DNA from: Eutreptiella sp. 'Long Island Sound 2002'
Taxonomy: Eukaryota > Euglenozoa > Euglenophyceae > Eutreptiales > Eutreptiaceae
DNA: 64,000 bases
Reading direction: 5' to 3'
NCBI GenBank assembly: GCA_964036045.1
Contig: OZ038381.1
Span: 157,918,283-157,982,282 of the forward strand
Of this stretch, positions 41,901 through 53,165 are shown piece by piece (the first letter of the stretch is position 1; the number at the start of each line of letters is the position of its first letter). Below the pieces are notes generated by a model. That model was not told the DNA's origin and did no database searches. It saw only the letters and a list, made by a program, of their open reading frames with translations. Position numbers and translations under genes: made by a program.

Positions 41901-42843
41901 GCTCTTCGTCCACGGGGTCTTCCATCCTCATGGAGAGTAGTGGTTTCAGTGGGGCGACGTACTCGGCGTTCTCCACTTCCTCCACACAGGTCTGCACGAA
42001 GAAGGCGTCGTGCTCAGTTTCGTCATCTGAGTGGATAGAGCTAGGTAGCTCGGATAGTCCACACTCAGAGACTCCATCAGGAACAGGTACATGGCAGGGA
42101 GAGTTGGGGGCGTTGGTGTCAGTCACGACGTACTCATGTCCTCCGTGTATAGTCTCAATAGCATCTTGAGGTCGTAGTCTATCCTTCAAGTCACCCAAGG
42201 CGAGTCCATCGCTTTCTCGTTGTATAGCCTGGACCAGAGTCTGGTCCAGATCCTCCCAGGGGATGGAGGTAAGACCTCCGTCCTCCACGCTGAGCATACT
42301 CCCCCATCCGGGTTTCCCAATAGGCGTCTTACGCCCCAGAGGCACGGAGATGGCCTCATCAGGTAATCGAACAGAGCTGATAGTCCGCCTGTCCAGGAGG
42401 TTTCGCCAGTACTCGTTGTCCCCATGGGCTCCCCAATCGGGGAAGCAAAGGACCACACGGGAACGTTCCAAGGCCACTTTGGTCAGGACTTTCCCCAGTT
42501 CACTGAACCTGGGGTTCCCGTAGGCCATCCCGAAAGAGGGCCAGTAAAGTTTGTAGCTGCAGTTCTTCCCCTTGCTGCAGTAAAGGTCCAGCACATGCTG
42601 CTTGTCGCTGGCGAACAACTCCACATTCAGGTCTTCTCTAGAGTAACCCAACTCCTTCAGACCTTGGTCTAGGACTTCCCCCAATAGTTGATAGTCCTCA
42701 GTTTTGGAGGCCGCCATCATGTTTGAAGGCTCCTCCTCCGATAGCCTCAGGTAGCTCGAGGTATGTTCCGACTGCTCCAGTGGCACAGACTCTCTGCCAC
42801 TGCTGTGGTCCACGTAGAGGAGGTAGGGCGCTTGCAGCGTCAG
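38989..42843 (-). pseudogene. B1 pol: Dam-like domain, RT, RNase H, integrase
   Basis: 1274 codons counted from a GTG at 42813; the open frame starts slightly earlier, in a frame -1 to protease. Order: VELFAS...YGNPRF domain (residues 64-150; NPRF at 100-103 replaces NPPF), RT (VVDYRQLN near 556, MPFGVANAP near 626, active site AHIDDV near 666-671 with His for the usual Tyr), and RNase H (D821, E892 or E894, D919, D963). Integrase follows: HHCC finger (H1064...H1069...CPCRSC), catalytic D1135, D1194 and E1232. Ends at a nonsense codon after SSATG. The frameshift from protease and the nonsense codon make it inactive. Confidence 0.9.
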
Positions 42844-43169
42844 AATTGTATCTGGGAGTGCTGCACGAAGAAGTCAGTCCCCAATACAAAGTCGAAGGCC
42901 TCAGTGTCCATCACATAGAACCGATGGGCGATAGTGCGGGAGCCCATAGGTACCTCCACTTCACAGTCCCCGCAGCTGTGCACCACATGTCCATCCCCCA
43001 TTCGTATAGCCGCGGTGGTCATGGTGTTCTTCAGGCTCCCACAAGGTAAAGTTTTCTTGGCCACTATAGATATGGTGGCACCAGTATGCAATACCCCCAG
43101 GTATTCACGTCCCCCTAGTTGGATACGTACCCAAAACACCAGGTCCTGGGTGCCACCAGAGCGTCCCTG
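42840..43169 (-). pseudogene. B1 protease with catalytic Asp changed to His
   Basis: In frame with gag after TGA at 43172-43170. LHTGATISIVAK matches DTGATLSIVAR of element A, but the catalytic codon is CAT (43088-43086), so Asp is replaced by His. FVLGTDFFVQH is the conserved C-terminal motif. The frame stops at 42840; the natural continuation (ILTLQAPYLLYV) is in frame -1, so a single base was lost near 42843. Confidence 0.85.
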
Positions 43170-43172
43170 TCA
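43158..43172 (-). promoter_or_regulatory. Candidate stop-readthrough site, element B1
   Basis: Reads TTC TGA CAG GGA CGC TCT. Aligned with A, the stop falls at the same place (A: stop, GGGS...DLIFW; B: stop, QGRSGGTQDLVFW), but it is TGA rather than TAG. G-rich sequence and possible short stems (ACCCA/TGGGT) follow. Confidence 0.5.
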
Positions 43173-44276
43173 GAACTCTGCGGGACAGGTGGCCTCGAAC
43201 CCCTTGTTCCGCAGCTTGCGGGCCATCCTCATGAAACGGCTTCTCTTCTTGGCGTTGCCGTCATCACCACCTTCGTGCTCCCGCTCTGCCCCTTGTTCTT
43301 TCTGGGCCTGCGTCTGTGAGCGTGTGGTAGGACCAGACTGCCCTCCAGAGGGCTCGGAGTTCCCCCCTAGAAAAGGGTTGGGGTTGCCTCCGTTCTTGTC
43401 CGTGTTCTTGTTGTCCTTGTCTGGCTGGCGGTTAGCGCCTCCTCCTCGTCCACCTTGACTCTTGTCTTGCCCTTGTCCACGTCCTTTCGACCTGCCCTTG
43501 CCGGAGTCGTTGCCTTTGCCTTTGCCTCCACCTTTGCCAGAGCCTTTGCCAGGATCTTCCCCCTTCAGCTTCGCCGATAGGCGTTGCTTGTGGTAGCACT
43601 CATCCTCGTAGTGCTTCCTCTTCCCACAGAAGGCACAGGTGATGGTACACCTGTAGTGATCCGGCAGCTTTGCCTTGGCGCCGGTGTTCTTCTCCTGCTG
43701 CTTCCCTTGGACTACGAAGCAGTCTCGCTGCTCGCAGTCAGGGGCCTGCTGCAGGTGGCCCTGCTCGTCTCTGGCATCACACCAGAACCGCTCCTTGACG
43801 TTTTCCATGATACGGGTGTGGGCTTGTTTGGGGGTAGTCCCCTGCCCAGGTCTGGATCCTTGGTACCCTTTGCCATGTCCTCCAGAGCCTCCACCTCCAG
43901 GACGGTAGTTGTTCAGGTGCTGGTCGCTTGCTTTCTCCAGCGCCAGCTCCAGGAGTAGTACACATAGATCCTCGTAGCGGAGGGATCTAGCCTTGCGCTC
44001 TGCCGTTGAACGGCACTCGTCCCACAGCTCTCGAGGGAGCTTAGCCACCAACCAGAAAAGCAGGTCGTCGCTGCTGTAGGAACCGGGCGTCAATCGTCCA
44101 GCCCAGTGATCCAGGTCAGCCAACAGCTCAGAGACCCTGCCATGTTTGGGGTTGTTGGGCAGCGCGGCCAGGTTCTGGATCTCGGCCCTGATGGAGAGGT
44201 CGGTTTCATACGTCGGGTACTGCCTCTCCAAGGCAACCAACACATGGGCAAAGGTGGCGGAGTTAGTCACGATCTG
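43170..44276 (-). pseudogene. B1 gag C-terminal half with CCHC knuckle
   Basis: Same frame as the N-terminal half, from which it is split by TGA at 44279-44277. Contains the capsid-like helical region (VLVALERQYPTYETDLSIRA; LLFWLVAKLPRELWDECRS) and the knuckle CAFCGKRKHYEDEC (C-x2-C-x4-H-x4-C). A Gly/Lys-rich tail follows, and it ends TCPAEF. Basic and disordered toward the end. Confidence 0.85.
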
Positions 44277-45665
44277 TCAGACCTGCTTCTCGAGGTACTT
44301 GGTCTTGCAGCACTGCAGGAGCAGATCGCACTTGACCCGTCCACTAGCGTGGGTTTGGCCGGTCAATCGGAGAAACCGGCCGAAATTCTCAGCGAACTCG
44401 CTGAGGTCCTTGCCTGTGAACTCAGGCAGGTTCACCACGATCTTGGAGGTGGCAATAGCCTCAGCCTCCTGAGACCTGCGTCCCTCAGGGCGTCGGGTCT
44501 TCCTCTTCTTCTTCTTCTTCTTCCCACTTGGGTTCTCCGGGTCCTCCGGGTCGTCGTCCTCCGAGGGCGAAGCAGAAGTCATCGATGGCGGCTCATCATC
44601 GGAGGGGTCTCTGCCTAGATCAATAGAGCCATAGGGCTCCACGTCAACCATTGCCCTCAAGGCTGTCAGCCCCAGCCGGTCCAGCGCGGCTCTCGTAGAA
44701 TTCGTCACGTGGCTGTAGGGCGGCTGGGCCGTTCGTGGTACGAAAGGGCTTCTCGGTATCGCTGCAGGCGTTGGCATCGGTCGGCTCCTCAAGCTCCCCA
44801 GGGTGTTTGTCAGCCCTGCCACCAGGTGGTTGGCCTGTACTCGATGGGGTGACACTCCCACAGTTGTAGGTGACGCTTGGGGCGGTATCATCAGGGGCTC
44901 CAGTTTATCTCGAATCTCCTGAGTGAGGTCGCCGACAATTTTAGAGGTGGCTCCTCGGAGCACCTCGTTGATCTCCGACCGCGTCAGGGACCTGTTGGAG
45001 GATCTCCCCGATCCTCTACTCCTGCCTCCAAGAGACTCAGGTCCTCTCCTCAGCCGACTCAGGGTTGCATACCCAGGAACATCCAAATAGGCTCCCGTAG
45101 CGGATAGAGGATGGTGATAGTCAGCTGCATACCATCGCGGCGCAGAACTGGAGGTCACCGGCTCACTGATAGTAGTTGCCCCAAGAAGCGCAGTGGTAGG
45201 TGGGTTCATACCATAGGCAGGGTAGGTAGGCATACCAGTAAAGCCTCTGCCCTCAGCCATAGGCAGGTTGGTTATGGGTGTGGATGTTGCAGCGGCTGCG
45301 TCTGGAGTTGGGAGTGTGGTGGTTATAGGAGAGGGTGATGCGTGGAGGCCAGAAGCGCTTGGTGCGCCTTCGAAGGTAGGATCATTCGTCGGGTCGTGCC
45401 CTTGGTTTACTCCTTCGTCTGCTTCGTCTCCAGCATCTTTCTCTCTCTCTCTCTTTCTCTTCACAGGTTGGGTGTCCACCTCCTCGACTGAGAGGGCCCG
45501 GAAGGCCGACTGGAGTCCTTCCAACGAATCCTCCGCCACGTTCACTGGCCCATGTAAGGGCTCCGAAGGTACAGCGCTAGGTCCAGGTCCAGGTTCACCA
45601 GGTGCTGGCATTGCTGGTGCCTCAGGCGCTGTCTTCGCGTCAGTGTCCTCTTTCTTGGTGTCCAT
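44277..45665 (-). pseudogene. B1 gag N-terminal half
   Basis: 462 codons from MDTKKEDTDAKTAPEAPAMP, acidic and Pro/Ser-rich, with an SR-like patch (RSRGSGRSSNRSLTRSE), a Lys/Arg run (GKKKKKKRKTRRPEGRR; possible nuclear localisation signal) and the start of the capsid-like domain (VNLPEFTGKDLSEFAENFGR). The in-frame TGA after EKQV lies inside the capsid domain and is best explained by CGA to TGA. Confidence 0.85.
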
Positions 45666-45748
45666 CTTCGTTCGCCCTTCTGCTTATATATGACTGATCT
45701 TGGCGCACTGGTTGTACGGCACGGGGTTGCTGCCAGTACGCAGAGACA

Positions 45749-45766
45749 GTCTGCCTCTTGCTACCA
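45749..45766 (-). promoter_or_regulatory. B1 primer binding site
   Basis: TGGTAGCAAGAGGCAGAC follows the 5' LTR on the element strand. It resembles the initiator-Met tRNA PBS (TGGTAGCAGAG) with one extra A. Confidence 0.7.
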
Positions 45767-46557
45767 GAAGGTTTTATAGTGATTTCAACACTGTGTGTTT
45801 GTTGTGCCTCTCCTGCTGCTTGCTGCTGGTGTAGGGTTTCCTGCTGCTTGTTTTTGATGAGGAAAATGTTTTGTTTGCTGAAATACAACCAATCCAGGAT
45901 ACCCCAAGCCAGAGATAGGCAAGTAGAAGAGAATCAGGATCAAAGCATGAAGGGCTGCAGTGTAAACAGTGAAAAATGTCAGAATATTCACAGAAACTGC
46001 AACTCAGGGCAAATCGGATTGCATATTCACAAAGATAGCTGAAATGTTTTGGAAAAAGAGTTGGAAAAGTGCCCCATGGTCACTCAATCTCCATAATGTG
46101 ACCTCAAGAGATGTGCAGTCTTTGTTTTGGGTCCCATATGTGCTGAGGTGGCAGGGCATGTGGCAATGAGGTCACTGCCATGTCACATGGGATCTTCCTA
46201 CTTAGCTAGGCTGACCGGGAATTGAACCCAGGACCTCTCAAAAAGAGGTGCCCAGCCCCCTAGGGTGCATACCACTAGGACAGCTAAGAATTCATGAGAA
46301 AACATAGATAAATTCATAGGCTCTGCCCTGGATATGTCAGTTCTCAGTCAACTCAGGAAAAGATGTATAGTCTCACATTGATAGGGGATAAAGGGGTCCA
46401 CTCCATATCCTGAATGGGTGTTTGGTTCCATAGGTCAAAATGTGTTATCACCAGTTTTGATGGGGCCAATACTAAGATAGAAATGCCTGTGTGCTTAGAG
46501 CATCTCTAATACAACTAAACTATACCCTAAAGCATTGGAAAAGCACTTTTTCTTACT
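45765..46557 (-). repeat. B1 5' LTR, 793 bp
   Basis: Element-strand start AGTAAGAAAAAG, end CCTTCTG. Followed by the PBS and then gag, 100 bp downstream. Exactly as long as the 3' LTR. Confidence 0.9.
46204..46286 (-). ncRNA. tRNA-like sequence inside B1 5' LTR
   Basis: Same A-box and B-box layout as in the 3' LTR (B box with a single change, GGTTCAATTCC kept; the TTT loop kept). Confidence 0.4.
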
Positions 46558-46561
46558 ATAA
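46558..46561. other. Target site duplication of B1 (ATAA), right
   Basis: ATAA follows the outer end of the 5' LTR and matches 35149-35152. The next element's LTR starts 2 bp further, at 46564. Confidence 0.7.
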
Positions 46562-46563
46562 TA

Positions 46564-47413
46564 CAAAAGGTTTTATATGAAAACTGGCCTGACTCTAGCC
46601 TCCAAGATAGCATCAAGAGAAAATTTTATAGTGGTTTCAGCACTGTGTTTGTGCTTCTCCTGCTGCTTGCTGTTGCTGTAGGGTTTCCTGCTGCTTGTTT
46701 TTGGAGATGAAAAGCTTTTGTTTGTTGAAATACAGTAAATCCAAGTCAATCCAGGATAGCCCAAGCCAGAAGTATGCAAGGAGAAGAGAATCAGGATCAA
46801 AGCATGAAGGGCTGCAGTGTAAACAGTGAAAGATGATTGGATATTCACAGAAACTGCAACTCAGGTCAAATCGGAATGCATGTTCACAAAGATAGCTGAA
46901 ATATTTTGGAAAAGAGTTGGAAAACTGCCCCAAGGTCACTCTATCTCCATAGTGCCATCTCAGGAGATGTGCACTCCTTGTTTTGGGTCCCATATGCGCT
47001 GAGGTGGCAGGGCATGTGGCGATGAGGTCACTGCCATGTCACATGGGATCTTCCTACTTAGCTAGGCTGACCAGGAATTGAAACCAGGACCTCTCAAAAA
47101 GAGGTGCCTAGCCCCCTAGGGTGCATACCACTAGGGCAGATAAGTATTCATGGAAAAACATAGATAAATTCATAGGCTCTGCCTTGGATATGTCAGTTCT
47201 CAGTCAACTCAGGAAAAGATGATTTGCTTCACAATGAAAGGGGATTAAGGGGTCCACTCCATATCCTGATTAGGTGTTTGGTTCCATAGGTCAAAATGTG
47301 TTATCACCAGTTTTGGTGGGACCAATACTAAGATAGAAATGCATGGATGCTCAGTGCATCTCTAATACAACTAGAGTATGCCTCAAAGCATTGGAAAAGC
47401 ACTTTTTCTTACT
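46564..47413 (-). repeat. B2 3' LTR, about 850 bp
   Basis: Homologous to the B1 LTRs. At its low end CAAAAGGTTTTATA is followed by about 50 extra bases and then TTTTATAGTGG again, so it has a small insertion or duplication. Its high end is preceded by the B2 purine tract. Confidence 0.8.
47060..47143 (-). ncRNA. tRNA-like sequence inside B2 LTR
   Basis: Third copy; B box GGTTTCAATTCC has one extra T, so it is more degenerate. Confidence 0.3.
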
Positions 47414-47421
47414 CCCCTCTT
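47414..47421 (-). promoter_or_regulatory. B2 polypurine tract
   Basis: AAGAGGGG next to the LTR start AGTAAG on the element strand. Confidence 0.7.
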
Positions 47422-49674
47422 GTGCTGTGGTGGCCACCACTGTCGCATTTTAGGAAAAAAGGGATTTTTTTCTTGGCCTTTCCTTGGTTTCCACATCTAC
47501 TTTAAAATACCTATAGCTTCCCTCACACAGAAAAACGGGCGCTCACCATGGCTGGCGCTCTTTTGCTGCTCTGTTTGTAACATTTCCTACAGAAGACTCA
47601 GCGCTCATGGCGCTGCCGGGGCTCCTGTGGCTTGGTTGGGTTAGTTTGGGAGCATGCCAAAACATGTGCATGTGCATCCCTCCCTCCAAGACGCAGCGCG
47701 ACACAAACCCAACGCAAGACACAATATACACACTCGCATGGGTTCTCGTAAACCTGCTGGCGGCCTGTGACCTGTCTTAGGGCGAAGGGAGTCTCAAAAA
47801 AATTTAATTGCCCCTTGGTGGGGTCTTGGGTTCTGCTCAGTCTCTCCAGGCTGCTGCGTTTCGGCCCGAACACGGCCTACGCAGCGAAGCTGCGCGTGGG
47901 TATCTGCAGAGGCAGGAATGGGAGAATTATGGACGAATCCACGCAAAAACGAAGCGACGACACCAAAATCCGTCAAATGACAGCCTAGAATTTTTCTGAA
48001 ACAACACACCTGAGCAGAATCCAATTGTGCATCAGAAGCATATTTTTATATAAATTATAGTCATCTCTGGATTCTTTAAATCCAGAAATTCATACGCATA
48101 AAAAAGGCGACGCGCAGGAGCGGCTCCTAGCGAAGCGCCGGAAAATGGAGAAATAATGGAATTATAAACGTATGTCTCACGTAGTCTTGAAAATGACGAG
48201 ACACACATTCATAAATAAACATACAGATTCCACCTACACTAATAGAAGTATCAAAAATTCAAGAATTCGAAAATCAATCGAAAAGACTTCAATGAATCAG
48301 GTATAAACTACAGGTATGCTCGTCTTGTATGCCGCATACACATTGCTCGTCTCGTGTCTCCGTGAACGAGTCTTGTAGCAGCGCTAACAACGATAGGACG
48401 CGATAGAGGGATTGATTAGAAAGATTGCAGATGATTAGAGGTCAGATCAGGGTGATTAGACATACACACAGGTGCATAGCAACGTTCCTCGCGTGCGCCC
48501 CTCACTTGCTCTCTCTCTCCAGCGGTAGGTAAGGTGAGTAAGCCCAGGCGGGGCCACCCCCTGGTGGAGTTCGTGATTAAGGTTCAGATGGGCAGGTGTG
48601 CCCACGATACAAGTGCATGCTCGCGCATTCACACACGCATTAAAGGGTAGGCCACGCGAAGTGCGCACGGTAAACCTTGTATAGGCTACCCAGGGGCTCC
48701 TCGGTACGTTCTTTAAGAGAACCTGAGGAGTCCCTTAACGCTTGCTTGCTTGACAGAGGTAGCTGATTCTTCAGCGTGTTTGCGGACAGTGTATTATAGG
48801 TCACTCTGAGAAGCGTATAATACGTGGAGAGTGGCTTGGTTCCTCCGCCGCAAACGCCTCTTCATTTGCCCTTGCTTTACAGGTGGGCAGGTAGGGTGAT
48901 TGGTGCAGCAGCATACCATTTTTTTCATGCCCTGCTAAACAAGGGCGCAGATCACAGAAACAAGTAACTTCCCTCTGCCTGTGGCAGAGCAGGGAGTCCG
49001 ACTCCATCGACATCTGCGCCGTGCACGCAAGAGCACCTCTTCCCTCCAAGCCCTAGCAGGGGAAACGCGTTGTGGCGTCCCCTGTTAGGCCACAGTTGCT
49101 TAGCAGCGCTGTGTTCTCTTGTCACTTCACAGGAGGGTCGTTAGGACCCATGAGACCTTTGCCTTCGCAACGCCCAGTAGAGTGTGCGTGTAGGAGTAGT
49201 AGTCCTGAGTGGGGGCTTGAGCCAGTTGCCCCAGTGCTCGCCCACCAGGATGGTGCCACTGTAGGGTGTGTAGGACCTGTAGTGCGTGTGTCACTGTCCC
49301 ACCCGTTTCCTGCAATTTTAGCAGGGTTGGTGGGCTGTGGCAGTGGTTAGGTCAGTGTTTTGGCCACTTAGCAAAACGGCGTTTTCATGCCTTCATAGCT
49401 TTTGGCCACCCCTCTCTGTAGTAGACAGATAGGTAGGGAAAACAATACCTGGATTAGTACGCTGGGTATTCCCCAAAGGTTTTGCGCCAGCACAGAAATT
49501 GGGCGCTTAGGGGAGGGGAGACCCGGGGCGTACCCCGTGGCATCAATAAGCCAACCCTCCAGGTTTAGCAAGCGTGCAGACCTGGGTATAATTAGGACAC
49601 CACTTCTGCGGCTTGCTCTCAGGACCTTAGGACTAGCACACTCACACATACGCTTTGGCAGGTAAGGGTAAGGT
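47422..49674 (-). other. B2 long 3' noncoding region
   Basis: Homologous to 35954-38239, with the two inverted repeats at about 48692-48730 and 48791-48822. No credible gene. Confidence 0.6.
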
Positions 49675-51506
49675 TCAGTCCCTAGCTTTAGTCTTGGAGG
49701 CAAGCGTCTCAGCGAGCCTCAGCAACTCACCAAGGTTGTTCTGGGACAAGTAGTCAACCAGAACTGAGTTTATGCGTCCCTCAGGTAGAACAAATGCAGA
49801 GAAGGGCTCCCAGGTGGCCTCTTCGACTCCAAACCCTTCCCAGAGGGTGAGGAAGCGCCAACCCTGGCGATAGCCGTGGCGTAGGACAGACTTCACCAGG
49901 TAGAAGCCCTCCTTAGCCATCTCCTCGGCCTTCATGTCGGGGAGTTCACCTTCCACTTCCATAGGGCTGGCAGCCCCTTGTAGGTCCAGAGCGGCAATTT
50001 CCTCGTCGTTCAGCTCCCACTCCTCCCCACAGAGGGCTTCAGGATCATAGTAGCGCTTCAGGTGTTGAGCAGCGCACACCAGGGTCCCCCCTAGACGGGG
50101 AGAACACCGCACGGTGATACGGTGTCCATCCACGGATAGAATCTTGTACGGCCCGAAGTATGGGTCATCGCTGGTAGAGCGTGGCCAGGCGGGTAGTCGA
50201 CTGTGGTGCACCAGCACCCAGTCCCCCTCTTGGTAGGTGGCCGGTACTCGGTGCTTGTTCTTCTTGTTCCACTGACGCTCCCTCACTCTCTGGAGCATAG
50301 CCTTGGCCTTGTCCACCTTCGCTTGTTGCTCTTGGACCCATTCACCCACAGAAGAACGGGTGTCCTCTGGATAGGGGGCATGTAGGAACCATGCCGGGCG
50401 CCCTAGGAATAGTTCATGGGGCGAGTAGCCAGTAGCTGAACTCTCTTGGGAGTTCATCATCAAGGATATGACGGGGAGTAGTCTCACCCAGTCTCTGGTG
50501 CCTTCAGTTTTGCACCATATCCGTACGTTCTCCTTCAGGACACGGATCTGTCGCTCACATAGGGGGTTCCTCGTGTGAGAGTAGGGAATCCCCGTAGACA
50601 CCTGGACATTGAGGGATCTCAGGACCCTCTTGTACCAGCCAGTATCTGAGCGTACTCGTACGTCCTCATCGGAGTTGATCTCCTTGGGCGCCCCATAGAC
50701 ACAAAACCACTCCTCCAGGAGTATCTTGGTAGTCTCCTCCCCGGTATTGTGCTTGGTACATGGGAACACCCTGGTAAACCTGGTCAACCCACAGGTTACC
50801 ACGAGGGCGAAGTCATAGCCCCCGAACTTCGGCATCTCCGTGTAGTCCACGTATAGAACACTGTTAGCACAGCGTTGAATGGGCAGGGTCGAGTAGAGAC
50901 CTCTGTCCCTGATATCCCCTGGTCTACAGGACCTGCACGGGCACTTGTCCACGATAGGCTGGAGGGTTTTCCGCAGTTGGTCGTCAGTCCACGTAGTGTG
51001 GAACCACTGCTTGAACAGCCTCAGGGTGCGGTCAGCACCCACATGACCGCTGGACTCATGGGTCCACTTCAGCAACGCTGGGACTCTGTCACTAGGCACC
51101 ACGATACGGTCCTCGTGCCAGAGGTAGCTCTTGTCCCTCTTCCACTGGTCGTGGTTTACCAGGAGGGGTTCAAGGCGTTTCTCCAGGCGCTTGTAGATAT
51201 CCCCAAACTCCTTCAGGTACTCCGATTGTTGGAGTCCATCCAGGGCGCGTATCATCGTCATGTTGAGGTCCAAGTGGACGTCCATACGGCTGAACGCCTC
51301 CTTAGCTAGCGCTTCAGACGGGGCACCAATCAGGGCGTCGAAGTTGTTGCGGCTGATGTAGTCGGCACACTCGTTCTTTACTCCCTGGATATGGTGTACC
51401 GTCAGCCGTAGTTGACTGAGGTAGGTCCACCAGCGCCGTAGCTTGGCCTTCTCAGGTGGGGGGCCCTTCTGGAAACTGCGGACCGGTTCTTGGTTGCACA
51501 GCCAGG
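49675..51506 (-). pseudogene. B2 pol C-part: end of RNase H, integrase, chromodomain
   Basis: Intact frame with the integrase zinc finger (H...H, CPCRSC), YVDYTEMPKF (Asp), NSDEDVRVRS (Asp), NPLCERQIRV (Glu), TGYSPHELFLGRPAW, a GPY/F-like segment (NKKNKHRVPATYQEGDW) and the chromodomain EGFYLVKSVLRHGYRQGW...EEATWEP. It shows what B1 lost at 38989. Upstream the frame is broken near 51507 by a 2-base insertion. Confidence 0.88.
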
Positions 51507-53165
51507 CACCACAGGGTTACTCCCCAACAGTCGTGCTTGTGAGGATAGCACCAGCATACCCGCGAGCAATTCCTGCTCATAGGTGGAGTAGTTCCCCCTG
51601 GCCTGGTTTCACTTCCAGTTCCAGTGGCCCAGAGGTACTAGGACCCACTTGTCGTCAGGGTAGCTGTGCTTGAGGGTTCCATCTCGGTTGAGACCTTCTG
51701 TCCCCCATTGGGAAATGGCCGAGTCGAACTCCTCCTTCTCTAGTGCTTGCCATTGGAACAACGTTCCTCCACCGCCCACATTGCTGGCGTCGGTCACCAG
51801 GATAATCTCCCCCTGTGCCCTAGGCACGCCCAAGCACTTAGCGTTGGCTACCTTGTCTTTGAGCTCGTCAAACGCTTGTTGCGCTTGTGGGCCCCAGCGC
51901 CAAGTAGTACTCTTCTTGATCAAGTCTGTCAGAATGGCGCTGGTGTAGGTGAAGTTCTTGATGTGGCGGCGATAGAAGTTGCACGCCCCAATGAAACTGC
52001 GTACATGATGAAGTCCTTTCTTGGGATCTTCGTGTCGTACCTTGGCATCCATCAGGGGTTTGGCCTTAGAGGCCGCTGGGGTCCACCACCCATAGCCAAC
52101 GTCAAACCCCAGGTACTGCATGGTCTCCTGCATGAACTCACACTTCTCCAGCTTGAGTCTTGTGTCGTTCTCCTGGCAGACCGCAAAGAACTCACCCAAG
52201 AGGATTAGGTGATCCTCCTGCCAATTTGTCCCGAGGCATACATCGTCGATGTGAGCCCTCATCTGGGCACCACGGGATATGAGCTCCTGCACCTTAGGTC
52301 TCCTTCGTAGGATGGACAAGATCTTGTTCATCAGCTCTTGGAATAGAGCTGGTGCGTTGGCCACGCCAAACGGCATGACCTTCCACTTGAACACCCTCCC
52401 CTGAGGGGTGATGAAGGCCAGTGGTTCCTGTGCGTTGGGCGTCAGGTCCACTTGCCAGAATCCGCTCCTCTTGTCCATCTTGGTCTTGTAGCGGCAGGAG
52501 GCTATCTTCTCAAGGGTAGACTCCATATTGGGAATGGACCCTGAGTGGTTCAGCGTCTTCTTGTTCAGCTCTCCGTAGTCCACTACCAGCCGTTTGGCTG
52601 TAGACCCAGGTTTAGCCACCAGGAAACAGGGGCTGCAGTGTAGGGGGTAGTCCTCGTCCTTGTACTCCAGGACTAGGCCAGCGTCGATACATTCTTGTAT
52701 CTGTCGCTCGATCTCGTCGGCCTGCTCTTTAGGAGCTGGATAGGGTCTCCTCCGGATCTTGTGACCCACGAACTCGGGTTTCAGCTTGAGGTCCATCTGT
52801 ACCAGCTTGTCACATGAGGCTGGAGGGGGTAGTTCTCCGAACACCTCCAGATAGGTCCTCATAAGCTTCTGTACCCGCGGGTCCAATACCTTGATCTTGT
52901 CCTCCATGTCCTCGTCAGAGTGTAAGTTGCTTGCCCCCTGAGTAATAGACGTCGGGAGGTGGTCCTCCACCGACTCTTCGCCCGTGGTAGTGTCCTTCAG
53001 CCCTTGGTAGGCATACAGAAGGTCTTGTTCAACCATCTCCGATGGACGATGGCAACATAAGTATGCTCGAGGGGGTTCACATACACATTCCTCCGAGAGG
53101 TCGTCCTCCTTTGGGGTCCTCACATGGGCGCCCCATATGCTCTTCATGAGCTTAAGATCTACCTC
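51507..53165 (-). pseudogene. B2 pol middle: RT and RNase H
   Basis: RT with VVDYGELNKK, MPFGVANAP and AHIDDVCLG (His in place of Tyr in YxDD, as in B1), then RNase H (LVTDASNVGGGG). TGG is changed to TGA at 51611-51609 (Lys-stop-Asn-Gln where B1 has Lys-Trp-Asn-Gln). A frameshift lies near 53165. Confidence 0.88.

Noticed and set aside
44277-44279. Second readthrough signal inside B1 gag (TGA CAG)
   Set aside because: It lies inside the capsid-like domain, where a sense codon is expected (CGA to TGA); no counterpart in A was found, so decay is more likely.
45767-45776. TATAAAA at the very end of the B LTR as promoter
   Set aside because: It lies less than 15 nt from the LTR end, so initiation would fall outside the LTR and lose the repeat needed for strand transfer.
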